A program made the position numbers and the translations under genes. From Roseateles_B sp041912595 (GTDB taxonomy: Bacteria > Pseudomonadota > Gammaproteobacteria > Burkholderiales > Burkholderiaceae_C), in the NCBI GenBank assembly GCA_041912595.1, contig JAYRMR010000020.1, forward strand, positions 23,418 to 87,417: a stretch of 64,000 nt of DNA, written 5' to 3'. Positions within the stretch are counted from its first letter, which is position 1; each line of letters begins with the position of its first letter. Below the pieces are notes generated by a model. That model saw nothing but the letters and a program-made list of their open reading frames with translations, was not told the DNA's origin and did no database searches. Below are positions 8,550 to 16,452 of the stretch, one piece after another.

Positions 8550-10184
8550 TTGTTGGTGAACAGACGGCCTGAAAGGGCGCAAGACGAACGGGCGCCGGGC
8601 CGGCATCAGGCACCGGGACGGCCGCTGCATCAGCGCCTGCTGGCGGCGCTGTGCGCGGGCGCGATGCTGCTGCCCGCCGCGCCGCTGCACGCGCAGGTGA
8701 ACCTGCCGGCGCTCGGGGACTCCGTCTCGGATGACCTCAGCATCAGCGCCGAGAAGCACCTGGGCGAGCAGATCATGCGGCAGATCCGCCCCGACCCGGA
8801 CTACCTCGACGACCCGCTGCTGCTGGAATACGTGCAGGGTGTGTGGGCACCGCTGGTGGAGGCGGCGCGCCGCCAGGGCAATATCGGTGACGACACCAGC
8901 GACCGCTTCGCCTGGGAGACCTTCCTGGTGCGGGACCGCAGCGTGAACGCCTTTGCGCTGCCGGGCGGCTATGTCGGCGTGCACCTGGGCCTGCTGGCCA
9001 TCACCAGCTCGCGGGACGAGCTGGCCTCGGTGCTGGGGCACGAGCTGTCCCACATCACGCAGCGCCACATCGCGCGGCGCATCGTCGGAGATTCGCGCAG
9101 CAGCATGGCCGCGATGGCCGGCATGGTGCTGGGCCTGATCGCGGCCTCCAAGGCCGGCAGCGTGGACCTCGCCAATGCCGCCATCCTCGGCAGCCAGGCG
9201 GCGGCGCAGCAGGCCTCGCTCAACTTCTCGCGCGACATGGAGCGCGAGGCCGACCGCGTCGGCTTCAACGTCATGACCGGCGCCGGTTACCAGGGGCAGG
9301 GCATGGTGAGCATGTTCGAGCGCATGGACCAGGCCTATCACCTGATGGACTCGGGGGCCTACCCCTACCTGCGCTCGCACCCGCTGACCACCGAACGCAT
9401 CGGTGACGCCCGCCTGCGCCTGGGCACCGAGACGCCGCCGCCGCTCGACACCTCGCCGGAGCACGCCCTGATGGCGGCGCGCTCGCGCGTGCTGATGGAT
9501 CCACGCGCCGAGACCTGGCGGCAGCTGCAGGGCATGGACGCCGGCGTGCGACAGACCCTCAGCCACGGCCACGAGCAGCTGGCCGCACGCTACGCCAGCG
9601 CGCTGGCCTCGATCAAGCTGCGGGACTTCGCCCGTGCCGAGGCCGCCCTGCAGTTGGCCGAACAGCTGCAGCGCCAGACAGTGCCCGACGACGCCCGCGC
9701 GCGCCGCGACCTCGCCTTCCTGCGCGCCGAGCTGGCCCAGGCCCGCGGCGATGCCACGGCCGGCTACGTGGCGCTGTCCGCGCTGCCCGAGAAGAGCCGC
9801 GCCGTGCTGATGATGCGCGGGCTGCTGGCCCAGGTCGACAAGCAGCCGGAGCGGGTGCGCGCGGCCGCGGAGTCGCTGCAGACGCACGTCAGCCTGCACC
9901 CGTCCGATGCCGGCGCCTGGGGTCTGCTGTCCCAGCTGTGGACGCAGCTCGACCAGCCGCTGCGGGCCGTCCGGGCGCTGGGGGAGTCGCGCGCGGCGAT
10001 GGGCGACATCAACGGCGCCATCGACCGCCTGCGGTCCGGCCTGCGGCTGTCGCGCGTCAAGGACGCGGACCAGTTCGAGGCCTCGGTGATCGATGCCCGC
10101 CTGCGCGCGCTGCTGTACGAGCGGCGCCAGCTGCTGCTCGAGATGTACCCGCGCGGCGCGCCGCCCGGGGCCGAGCTGCCCTGA
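8550..10184 (+). CDS. BepA/YfgC-like M48 zinc metalloprotease with TPR tail
   Basis: A signal peptide (RLLAALCAGAMLLPAAPLHAQ) is followed by a peptidase M48 domain. The zinc site is HELSH near residue 155, and the third ligand lies in EREADRVGF about 60 residues later. The C-terminal half is helical and alanine-rich, as expected for TPRs (ASIKLRDFARAEAALQLAEQL and similar). In E. coli the orthologous BepA degrades or helps assemble outer-membrane proteins such as LptD in the periplasm. The TTG at 8550 has a GAGGGAG Shine-Dalgarno six bases upstream. ATG 8481 is an alternative giving 23 more residues, and GTG 8556 is also possible. Confidence 0.9.
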   Translation: MLVNRRPERAQDERAPGRHQAPGRPLHQRLLAALCAGAMLLPAAPLHAQVNLPALGDSVSDDLSISAEKHLGEQIMRQIRPDPDYLDDPLLLEYVQGVWAPLVEAARRQGNIGDDTSDRFAWETFLVRDRSVNAFALPGGYVGVHLGLLAITSSRDELASVLGHELSHITQRHIARRIVGDSRSSMAAMAGMVLGLIAASKAGSVDLANAAILGSQAAAQQASLNFSRDMEREADRVGFNVMTGAGYQGQGMVSMFERMDQAYHLMDSGAYPYLRSHPLTTERIGDARLRLGTETPPPLDTSPEHALMAARSRVLMDPRAETWRQLQGMDAGVRQTLSHGHEQLAARYASALASIKLRDFARAEAALQLAEQLQRQTVPDDARARRDLAFLRAELAQARGDATAGYVALSALPEKSRAVLMMRGLLAQVDKQPERVRAAAESLQTHVSLHPSDAGAWGLLSQLWTQLDQPLRAVRALGESRAAMGDINGAIDRLRSGLRLSRVKDADQFEASVIDARLRALLYERRQLLLEMYPRGAPPGAELP

Positions 10185-10188
10185 GGGC

Positions 10189-10548
10189 TCAGTCGATCGG
10201 GGAGGGGAAGACGCGCTCGACGACCGTGTCGATCAGCATGCCGCACAGGCTGTAGATCAGCGAGCCGACCAGCGCAGCGCCGAAGCCCGTGACGGCAAAG
10301 CCGTCCAGCACGCCCGCGGCCGCCCAGAACATCAGGGCGTTGATCACGAAGAGGAAGAGCCCGAGGCTCACCACCGTGACGGGCAGGGTCAGCAGGACGA
10401 GGATCGGCCGCAGCAGCGTGTTGAGCAGGCCCAGCAGCAGTGCCGCGATCATGGCCGAGCCGAAGCTCTTCACTTCCACGCCGGGGTAGAGATGGGCGAC
10501 CAGCAGCAGGGCGCCTGCGAGCAACAGCCAACGGGTGAGCGTCTTCAT
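10189..10548 (-). CDS. Phage holin family 4 superfamily small membrane protein
   Basis: This 119-residue protein consists of four hydrophobic segments (WLLLAGALLLVAHLYPGVEV, MIAALLLGLLNTLLRPILV, LPVTVVSLGLFLFVINALM, GFGAALVGSLIYSLCGML). The pattern LLGLLNTLLRPIL...LTLPVTVVSLGLFLFVINALM is the signature of the Phage_holin_4_2/YvlD family, which is widespread in chromosomes and not evidence of a prophage. Function is unknown. ATG 10548 is preferred; ATG 10560 would add four residues. Its stop lies five bases beyond the end of the convergent M48 gene. Confidence 0.88.
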   Translation of the reverse strand: MKTLTRWLLLAGALLLVAHLYPGVEVKSFGSAMIAALLLGLLNTLLRPILVLLTLPVTVVSLGLFLFVINALMFWAAAGVLDGFAVTGFGAALVGSLIYSLCGMLIDTVVERVFPSPID

Positions 10549-10664
10549 GGCGGCGAGCATACCCGCGCGACCGTGAATTTGGCGCGCGGCCCGGCTCCGG
10601 ACTTGCCCTGGATCATCCCCACGCTTCTCAAGGGCGCCCGGCTTCGTGCACAATCCGGGCTTCC

Positions 10665-10803
10665 GAAAGGGGAGTAGCTCTCGGCCCATGTGCCGAGGCG
10701 GCCGCCCGTCAGTACGGTGCTCGCGAGAGTGCCCGGGCCCCGCAGCCAGCCCGCACCATCCTCTGGTGCCGGCCACGCCCCGCAAGACCTTTCGTGAGCC
10801 GTC
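10665..10803 (+). promoter_or_regulatory. yybP-ykoY manganese riboswitch upstream of a TerC gene
   Basis: The segment opens with GAAAGGGGAGTAGCTC, the near-invariant first half of the yybP-ykoY aptamer. About 110 bases later it carries the second conserved loop as CGCAAGACCTTTCGTGAGC. Between them are stem-forming GC stretches (TCGGCCCATGTGCCGAGG is one hairpin; GCACCATCCTCTGGTGC is another). The element ends roughly 67 bases before the ATG of a TerC/Alx-family gene, a classic target. Mn2+ binding is expected to raise expression. Boundaries are approximate. Confidence 0.88.
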
Positions 10804-10869
10804 GATGTCCTGGCTGCCGTGTTCCGGCGGCTCAGGTATCTTGTGTCTGACGTCTTGCGGGAGTCTCTG

Positions 10870-11835
10870 ATGAGCAGCAGCGCGCCCCTGTGGTTGTGGG
10901 TTTTCTTCGTGGTGTCCGTCCTGGGCGCCTTGTTTGTCGACTTCGTCCTGCTGCGCAAGCAGGGTGCCCACGAGGTCAGCGTGCGCGAGGCCGTGCGCTG
11001 GTCCGTGGTCTGGGTGGCCCTGAGCCTGGCTTTCAATGCGCTCCTGTGGTGGGCGGTGCGTGACAGCAGCGGCGACACCGCGCTGGCCAACACGCGCGCC
11101 CTCGAGTTCCTCACGGGCTACCTCATCGAGAAGTCCCTGGCGGTCGACAACATCTTTGTCTTCCTGATGATCTTCACCTACTTCTCGGTGCCGCCGGCCT
11201 ACCAGAAGCGGGTGCTGATGTGGGGCATCGTCGGCGCCATCGTGCTGCGCACGGTGATGATCCTCGTGGGCAGCTGGCTGATCGCGCAGTTCCACTGGGT
11301 GCTGTATCTCTTCGGCGCCTTCCTGCTGCTCACCGGCATCAAGATGTGGTGGGCGGCCGGGCAGGAGCCGGACCTCGAGTCCAACCCCGCCCTGAAGCTG
11401 CTGCGCCGCGTGCTGCCCGTGAGCCCGCAGTTCGATGGCGAGCGCTTCGTCACCCGCCTGAACGGCAAGCGCATCGCGACGCCGCTGTTCCTGGTGGTCG
11501 CCCTGGTCGGCATCACGGACGTGATCTTCGCGGTGGACTCCATCCCCGCCATCTTTGCCGTGACCAGCGACCCCTTCATCGTCCTGACGTCCAATATCTT
11601 CGCCATCCTCGGCCTGCGGGCGATGTACTTCCTGCTCGCCGCCATGGCCGCCCGCTTCCACCTGCTGAGCTATGGCCTCGCGGTCGTGCTGGCCTTCATC
11701 GGCACGAAGATGATGCTGATCGACGTGATCAAGATCCCGGTGCTGGTCTCGCTGGCCGCCGTGATCGGCATCCTGGCGGTGACCATGGTGATCAGCGTCC
11801 GCACGGCGCCCAAGCTGCCCGCCCCCAAGGCCTGA
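10870..11835 (+). CDS. TerC/Alx-family integral membrane protein, probable manganese exporter
   Basis: This 321-residue protein has about nine membrane segments. The TerC signatures are visible: FVDFVLL near the N-terminus, EFLTGYLIEKSLAVDNIFVFLMIF around residue 80, and ALVGITDVIFAVDSIPAIFAVTSDPFIVLTSNIFAILGLRAMYFLL around residue 215, with acidic residues that bind metal in this family. Recent work links Alx/TerC proteins to manganese efflux, and the riboswitch just upstream supports that here. The ATG at 10870 follows a GGGAG Shine-Dalgarno; an earlier ATG at 10819 falls in the riboswitch expression platform. No tellurite-resistance neighbours are present. Confidence 0.92.
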   Translation: MSSSAPLWLWVFFVVSVLGALFVDFVLLRKQGAHEVSVREAVRWSVVWVALSLAFNALLWWAVRDSSGDTALANTRALEFLTGYLIEKSLAVDNIFVFLMIFTYFSVPPAYQKRVLMWGIVGAIVLRTVMILVGSWLIAQFHWVLYLFGAFLLLTGIKMWWAAGQEPDLESNPALKLLRRVLPVSPQFDGERFVTRLNGKRIATPLFLVVALVGITDVIFAVDSIPAIFAVTSDPFIVLTSNIFAILGLRAMYFLLAAMAARFHLLSYGLAVVLAFIGTKMMLIDVIKIPVLVSLAAVIGILAVTMVISVRTAPKLPAPKA

Positions 11836-11859
11836 GGGCCGCGGGTCGCCGTGCCGTCC

Positions 11860-11887
11860 AAAAAAGAGGCCCTCGACGAGAGGGCCT
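11860..11887 (-). terminator. Rho-independent terminator after luxI
   Basis: On the reverse strand an 8-bp stem (AGGCCCTC paired with GAGGGCCT, five-base loop) is followed by CTTTTTT. It lies 55 bases past the luxI stop and would end the leftward transcript; it has no T-tract on the forward strand for the TerC gene. Confidence 0.85.
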
Positions 11888-11941
11888 GAGCAAGAGAGAG
11901 ACGGTCGGGGCCGCAGGCTGCTGCGGCGCTTCAGTGGGGCG

Positions 11942-12595
11942 TCAGGCGGCGGCCCGCAGCAGTTCGCTGATCGTGTAGGGGACGGGCTGGGCGGCCGGCT
12001 GCTGCGTCTGCGTGGCCGGCACGAGGGCGTCGAAGGTCTTGTCCGTGAACTCGATCATCGCGGCGACGAGCAGCTGGCCCTCGCTCCGCACGGGCGGACC
12101 CAGGCGCTGGATGTCCACCCCCCAGCGCATGGCCAGGCGCTCGATGGCGACGGTCGTGCAGAAGATGAGCCGCTTCGCGCCTTCCTGGGCGGCGGTGCGG
12201 ATGGCCTGCAGCAGCAGCTGCTTGCCGACCAGCAGGTCCGCGGCGCTGGCGCCGGGCAGGCCGTGCTGCTGGATGTCCATGGCGGCGTAGCGCGACAGCT
12301 CCCAGATCAGGGCGTCCTTGGGCGGCGTGTGCCCGCCCAGCAGCTGCGGGAAGAGATCCCCCAGCAGGTAGCTGCCTTCGGTGGGCAGGAGGCGGGCATA
12401 GCCGACGACCCGGCCTTCGTCCGTGCGGGCCACCAGGTGCACGGCCTCGGCCTTGTCGAACTGGTCCTGGTCAAAACCGGGGCGGCAGGGGAGATCCCAT
12501 CCCAGGCGTCCGACGAAGACGTCGTACCGATAGGCGGCCAGTTCCGTGCGGGTGGCGGCGCTGAGTGCCGTGTCGGCGTAGCGATGGATTCTCAT
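11942..12595 (-). CDS. luxI: LuxI-family acyl-homoserine-lactone synthase
   Basis: This 217-residue protein makes N-acyl-homoserine lactone from S-adenosylmethionine and acyl-ACP in the cytoplasm. Family residues are present: the N-terminal helix with RYDVFVGRLGW, DQDQFDKAEAVHLVA with the two acidic residues, GYARLLPT, LGDLFPQLLGG and IWELSRYA with the Glu-Arg pair. The C-terminal tail (PATQTQQPAAQPVPYTISELLRAAA) is a little longer than usual. ATG 12595 is the only sensible start. A lux box and a promoter-like pair lie 70-90 bases upstream, and a terminator lies downstream, so it is a single-gene unit. The acyl chain cannot be inferred. Confidence 0.95.
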   Translation of the reverse strand: MRIHRYADTALSAATRTELAAYRYDVFVGRLGWDLPCRPGFDQDQFDKAEAVHLVARTDEGRVVGYARLLPTEGSYLLGDLFPQLLGGHTPPKDALIWELSRYAAMDIQQHGLPGASAADLLVGKQLLLQAIRTAAQEGAKRLIFCTTVAIERLAMRWGVDIQRLGPPVRSEGQLLVAAMIEFTDKTFDALVPATQTQQPAAQPVPYTISELLRAAA

Positions 12596-12639
12596 GCGGG
12601 CTCCTCCGATCCTCGTCAGGCTGTGTGAGTGTGGACCGC

Positions 12640-12668
12640 ATTTCAGGCGCTGGTGCGAATTCCGGCAA
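12640..12668 (-). promoter_or_regulatory. Candidate luxI promoter
   Basis: Reading leftward, TTGCCG (12668-12663) and TGAAAT (12645-12640) are separated by 17 bases. The -35 hexamer directly abuts the lux box, as in activator sites that contact RNA polymerase. Each hexamer matches the sigma-70 consensus at four of six positions, so this is suggestive only. Confidence 0.45.
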
Positions 12669-12684
12669 CTAACAGAACTGTTAG
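12669..12684. promoter_or_regulatory. lux box (LuxR-family operator)
   Basis: CTAACAGAACTGTTAG is a perfect inverted repeat (CTAACAG/CTGTTAG around AA) and fits the CT-N12-AG core shared by lux, las and rhl boxes. It lies 74 bases upstream of the luxI ATG and immediately before a candidate -35 element. AHL-bound LuxR from the neighbouring gene is the likely ligand, giving positive feedback on luxI. Confidence 0.75.
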
Positions 12685-12895
12685 GGCCAGGGGCTCCGCA
12701 GGACTTGTACAGTTCCCTTCGGGGCGGTGATGCAATCGTCCCGAGGAGTTGTTTCGTGTGGGGCATGGCGGCCGCCCAATGAGCCTGCCAGCCCCGCGTG
12801 ACCGGGATCCCGTTGGTAAAAGAAAGGAAGCGGGCCGCAGTCTGATGGTTCGCAGGAGCGGACCATGTGGAACTGAATGAGCCCGTCCAAGACTT

Positions 12896-13297
12896 ATGAG
12901 CATTGATTTCTACCGGCGGCTGGGTGCCGCACAGCTGGCGTCGCTGCGCTTCGAGCATCTCGAATCGCACGTCGACGCCGATCTCTCCGACCTCGCCCTG
13001 CAGTCGCGCTGCGAAGGCGCCTGGCTGACCGAGGGCATCGAGGGCTACACCGAATGGGTGGACAGCGCGCGCGCCGGCTACTCCATCGGCTGGGACTGGG
13101 TCGTGCAGCCGCCGTCCGGTCTGCTGGCGCTCAAGGCCCACTCCATCCGCACCAACATCATGCTCACGGAGCCCGATGGCACGGATGCCGGCCGCGCCCG
13201 CACCGAGATGCAGCTGGCCGAGCTGCTGGGGACCTGGCCCTGGCCGGAGACCGTCCTGCACTCGCTCCAGCAGGCCAGCCCGCAGCTGCAGCGTTAG
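12896..13297 (+). CDS. DUF4902/RsaM-like quorum-sensing regulator
   Basis: This 133-residue protein begins MSIDFYRRLGAAQLASLRFEHLESHVD and contains IEGYTEWVDSARAGYSIGWDWV and LKAHSIRTNIMLTEP. The pattern matches the small DUF4902 family to which RsaM of Burkholderia and Pseudomonas fuscovaginae belongs. Those proteins sit between luxI and luxR and dampen AHL production, exactly the position seen here. No HTH is evident; the family has its own fold. The gene is divergent from luxI and reads toward luxR, 120 bases away. Family assignment is by recalled pattern and neighbourhood, so confidence is moderate. Confidence 0.72.
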   Translation: MSIDFYRRLGAAQLASLRFEHLESHVDADLSDLALQSRCEGAWLTEGIEGYTEWVDSARAGYSIGWDWVVQPPSGLLALKAHSIRTNIMLTEPDGTDAGRARTEMQLAELLGTWPWPETVLHSLQQASPQLQR

Positions 13298-13326
13298 TTG
13301 CGCGAACCACCGGCGGCCGGCCATCA

Positions 13327-13340
13327 AGGGGAATTCCCCT
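13327..13340. promoter_or_regulatory. Perfect 14-base palindrome upstream of luxR
   Basis: AGGGGAATTCCCCT reads the same on both strands and lies between the RsaM-like gene and luxR, 78 bases before the chosen luxR start. It has no T-tract, so it is unlikely to be a terminator. It could be an operator for a dimeric regulator. It does not match the CT-N12-AG lux-box pattern. Confidence 0.4.
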
Positions 13341-13417
13341 AGTTGGCGCTGTTCGCACGCTTTGGCACCCTGCCGGGTCGCCGTTGAGGCGTCGTGCAAC
13401 CAGCCGCCGGGGCCCCG

Positions 13418-14131
13418 ATGAAATGTTGGCAAAGTGAACAGCTGCGCCTGATCAGCAACGCGTCCAGCACCCAGGAGACGTTCGACACGGTGCTGGCCGA
13501 GGCCAACCGCATCGGCTTCACCTACTGCTCCTTCGGCATGAAGGGGCCGGTGCCGCTGGCCGCGCCGCGCGTCGTCTGGTGCAGCAATTACCCGGCCGAC
13601 TGGCAGCGCCGTTACGAGGACATGGGCTACCTGCGCGTGGACCCCTCGGTGCAGCGGGCCATCACCTCGGACGAGATCATGGTCTGGGACGACGCCCTCT
13701 ATGCGAACGCCCAGGCGCTTCGTGCCGATGCCGCCGCGCATGGCCTGCGGCATGGCGTGGCGGTGCCGCGGCGCGATGCCCGGGGCATGGTCAGCCTGCT
13801 GAGCTTCGTGCGCTCCGAAGACGAGGTCTCGCCCGAGGAGCTCGCCAGCAAGCGCGAGCGCATGCACTGGCTCTCGGTGCTGTGCCATGACGGCATGCTC
13901 AAGGTCTGGGGCGACCTCCTGCGCGACGATTCCGCCGTGGAGCTGTCCGACCGCGAGCGCGACGTCCTGCGCTGGGCCTGCGAGGGCAAGACCTCGACCG
14001 ACATCGCGCAGATCATGCAGATCTCCGAGGCCACGGTGAACTTCCACACGCGCAACTCCTGCGCCAAGCTGGGCACCAGCAACCGCACCGCCGCCGCCGT
14101 CCGGGCCGCGCTGCTGGGCCTGCTGTGGTGA
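13418..14131 (+). CDS. luxR: LuxR-family AHL-responsive transcription factor
   Basis: This 237-residue regulator has an N-terminal autoinducer-binding domain and a C-terminal GerE-type HTH. The ligand-domain residues conserved in LuxR/TraR are visible: W62 and Y66 in DWQRRYEDMGY, D75-P76, W90 in MVWDD, and the glycine in LRHGVAVP. The HTH spans about 170-230: LSDRERDVLRWACEGKTSTDIAQIMQISEATVNFHTRN. ATG 13418 is preferred over GTG 13394, which would add eight residues; family length supports it. With luxI and the RsaM-like gene it forms a complete cognate circuit, probably acting on the lux box at 12669. Confidence 0.94.
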   Translation: MKCWQSEQLRLISNASSTQETFDTVLAEANRIGFTYCSFGMKGPVPLAAPRVVWCSNYPADWQRRYEDMGYLRVDPSVQRAITSDEIMVWDDALYANAQALRADAAAHGLRHGVAVPRRDARGMVSLLSFVRSEDEVSPEELASKRERMHWLSVLCHDGMLKVWGDLLRDDSAVELSDRERDVLRWACEGKTSTDIAQIMQISEATVNFHTRNSCAKLGTSNRTAAAVRAALLGLLW

Positions 14132-14270
14132 AGTCGGCGCCCGCCACCCCCTCCTGAACGCCCGATCCGCCTGCCTGGCGGCCTGGCACCTGCACATTCC
14201 GCGCGGCTCTGGCCTGCCCGGGCGCAGGCCGCCCTGTTGCCGTTCATGTCCGCCATTTGTTTGAGTGAAA

Positions 14271-14293
14271 GCAAATGCGAATGGTTCGCATTG
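14271..14293. promoter_or_regulatory. Fur-box-like operator upstream of tonB
   Basis: The site GCAAATGCGAATGGTTCGCA, continuing TTG, contains the inverted repeat AATGCGAA/TTCGCATT around TGG. It resembles betaproteobacterial Fur sites and is nearly identical to the one at 16286 upstream of the siderophore receptor. It lies about 95 bases before the tonB ATG. Confidence 0.75.
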
Positions 14294-14387
14294 TGTATGA
14301 TGACCTCATCATCCTGAATTCAACGCGTGGCGGGATGCGGGGCGCCGACGGGTCGCCCGGCTGACAAGGCTGCGCGGCCCCCGCGTC

Positions 14388-15173
14388 ATGAGCCAAGCGC
14401 TTGCCTCCTTCCCGCTGGACTATTCCTCGACGGCCGCCACCCCGCGGGGGGCGGACGCCGCCCGCCCGGTGCGCGAGGCCTCGGCGACCCCGCCGGCCCT
14501 GGACGCCCTGCCCTCGGCGGGCCTGGCCGACTGGCAGCCGCCCCGGCGCAGCAAGCGTCTGCTGCTGCCGGTGCTGGGGCTGCATGCCGTCATGGCCTGG
14601 GGGCTGGTGCAGATGGGCGTCGTGCCCATGCCCAAGCGCCCGGCGCCGGTCGAGGTCAAGCTGCTGAGCGTCGCGCCGCCCAAGACCCCGCCGCCGCCCG
14701 CCGTGCGCACGCCCGTCGTGCCCCAGTTCCAGCAGCTGACCGTCCCGCCCGTGGAGGTGCCGAACATCCAGCTGGCCCCGACGCCGGTGACGGCCGTGGT
14801 CGCCGAGAGCCCGCCCCCGCGCGCCGCCGTGGCCACGACGCCCGCGCCCGCCGCCGTGGTGGCGCCCGGACCCGCGCATGCCGGGCCGCGCGAGGTGTCG
14901 GCGAGCGCCGTCCAGTACCTCCAGGCCCCGCCGATCGCTGTGCCGGCCATGTCCCGCCGTCTGGGCGAGAAGGGCACCGTGGTGCTGCGCGTCCTGGTGG
15001 ACCGCGACGGCCTGCCGCGCCAGATCAGCGTCCAGCAGTCGTCGGGCTTCAGCCGCCTCGACGAGCAGGCCCAGCAGGCCATGCGCGCGGCGCGCTTCAA
15101 GCCCCACACCGAGAACGGCGAGCCCGTCGAGATGCTGGTGCTGACGCCGATCCAGTACGAGCTGGGCCGGTGA
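14388..15173 (+). CDS. tonB: TonB-family energy transducer
   Basis: The protein has a cytoplasmic N-terminus of about 55 residues and one membrane anchor (RLLLPVLGLHAVMAWGLVQMG). Next comes a proline-rich periplasmic spacer (PPKTPPPPAVRTPVVP and onward to about residue 165) and a C-terminal TonB domain (GEKGTVVLRVLVDRDGLPRQ...SRLDEQAQQAMRAARFKP). It transmits proton-motive force from ExbBD to outer-membrane receptors. No exbBD genes are nearby. The Fur-like site upstream and the siderophore receptor 1.3 kb downstream place it in iron uptake. The 261-residue length is typical. Confidence 0.9.
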   Translation: MSQALASFPLDYSSTAATPRGADAARPVREASATPPALDALPSAGLADWQPPRRSKRLLLPVLGLHAVMAWGLVQMGVVPMPKRPAPVEVKLLSVAPPKTPPPPAVRTPVVPQFQQLTVPPVEVPNIQLAPTPVTAVVAESPPPRAAVATTPAPAAVVAPGPAHAGPREVSASAVQYLQAPPIAVPAMSRRLGEKGTVVLRVLVDRDGLPRQISVQQSSGFSRLDEQAQQAMRAARFKPHTENGEPVEMLVLTPIQYELGR

Positions 15174-16273
15174 GCCCGCGCCTGCCGCCGCTGAGCGCCA
15201 TCCCGCCGCATGTCGTGGCGGCCGCGGATTACGAGGCTCTCGCCCGCGAGCGCCTGGACGCCGCCGCGTGGGCCTACCTGGACGGCGCGGCGGCTGACGA
15301 GCGCACCGCCGCCGCCAACCGGTCCGCCTTTGCCCGCCTGGACCTGCAGACGCGCGTGCTGCGTGACCTGCGTGGCGGCCATACGCGCTGCCGGCTGATG
15401 GGCCTGGATCTGCCGCATCCGATGCTGCTGGCGCCGGTGGCGCACCAGGGGCTCTTCCATCCGGACGCCGAGGCCGCCACGGCGCTGGCGGCGGGCGTGA
15501 TGCAGACGCCCCTGATCCTCAGCACGCTGTCCACGCTGGGCGTCGAGGCGGTGGCGGCGCAGGCCGCGGGGCCGCTGTGGTTCCAGCTGTACGCCCAGCC
15601 TCGCTGGGAAGACAGCCTGCGGCTCGTCCGCCGCGCCGAAGACGCCGGCTGCCAGGCGCTGGTGCTGACCGTCGACGCCCCCGTGGCCGGCGTGCGCAAC
15701 CGGGAGCAGCGCGCCGGCTTCGCCGTGCCGCCCTCGCTGGCGCCGGAGGACCTGCGGGACTGCGCGCCGCTGCCGGCCCATGCCGCGGGCACGGATCCCG
15801 TCTTCGATCGCCTGATGGCCGCCGCCCCGCGCTGGGAGCACGTCGAGGCGCTTCGGCGGACGACGGCGCTGCCTGTGCTCATCAAGGGGCTGACCCATCC
15901 GGACGACGCACGCCTGGCCCTCGACGCCGGCATGGACGGCGTGATCGTCTCCAACCACGGCGGTCGCACGCTCGACGGGCTGCCCGCCAGCCTGGATCTG
16001 CTGCCGGCCATCGTGCAGGCGGTGGGCGGCCGCGTCCCGGTGCTGATGGACGGTGGCATCCGCCGGGGCAGCGACGTCTTCAAGGCGCTGACCCTCGGGG
16101 CGGATGCCGTCCTGCTGGGCCGCTGCTGGGTGTATGCGCTCGCCGCGGCCGGCGCGCTGGGCGTCGCCCATGTCATCCGCCTCCTGCAGGAAGAGCTGGC
16201 CCTGACGATGGCGCTGTGCGGCTGTCGGGACGTGAGCGCAGCGCGGCCTGCGCACGTTCCGGCGCATTCCTGA
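15170..16273 (+). CDS. FMN-dependent alpha-hydroxy-acid oxidase/dehydrogenase
   Basis: This 367-residue TIM-barrel flavoenzyme of the lactate/glycolate oxidase family is probably cytoplasmic. Visible features are the N-terminal YEALARERLDAAAWAYLDGAA, the FMN-binding MLLAPVAHQGL, WFQLYAQP, VLTVDAPVAGVRNRE, the catalytic VIVSNHGGRTLDGLPAS with the base histidine, and VLMDGGIRRGSDVFKALTLGADAVLLGR. Start: GTG 15170 overlaps the TGA of tonB (GTGA), so the two genes look coupled. That puts the oxidase under the same Fur-like site, which is unusual for this family. The substrate (L-lactate, glycolate or mandelate) is not resolved. Confidence 0.9.
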   Translation: MSPRLPPLSAIPPHVVAAADYEALARERLDAAAWAYLDGAAADERTAAANRSAFARLDLQTRVLRDLRGGHTRCRLMGLDLPHPMLLAPVAHQGLFHPDAEAATALAAGVMQTPLILSTLSTLGVEAVAAQAAGPLWFQLYAQPRWEDSLRLVRRAEDAGCQALVLTVDAPVAGVRNREQRAGFAVPPSLAPEDLRDCAPLPAHAAGTDPVFDRLMAAAPRWEHVEALRRTTALPVLIKGLTHPDDARLALDAGMDGVIVSNHGGRTLDGLPASLDLLPAIVQAVGGRVPVLMDGGIRRGSDVFKALTLGADAVLLGRCWVYALAAAGALGVAHVIRLLQEELALTMALCGCRDVSAARPAHVPAHS

Positions 16274-16285
16274 CATAAATCAATT

Positions 16286-16307
16286 GCAAATGCGAATGCT
16301 TCGCATC
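16286..16307. promoter_or_regulatory. Fur-box-like operator upstream of siderophore receptor
   Basis: GCAAATGCGAATGCTTCGCA followed by TC contains ATGCGAA/TTCGCAT around TGC. It shares the first 13 bases and the right arm with the site at 14271. It lies about 150 bases before the receptor ATG, in the only sizeable gap in the iron cluster. Confidence 0.78.
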
Positions 16308-16452
16308 TAGAATATTGATCTGTCGCAGCAAGCCAACCGTTTCAACGGCCGGGGTGCCTCGCGCACCTCGCCGGGCCTTTCGAGGCCGGAACGGAGGTCG
16401 AGACGCCCGGCTTCGGTAGCCAGCCGCCCCCGAACCCTGAAACGGAGCGTCC

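Noticed and set aside
10189..10548. Prophage holin
   Set aside because: The family name includes holin, but the gene stands alone between housekeeping genes without any phage gene, as is usual for this family.
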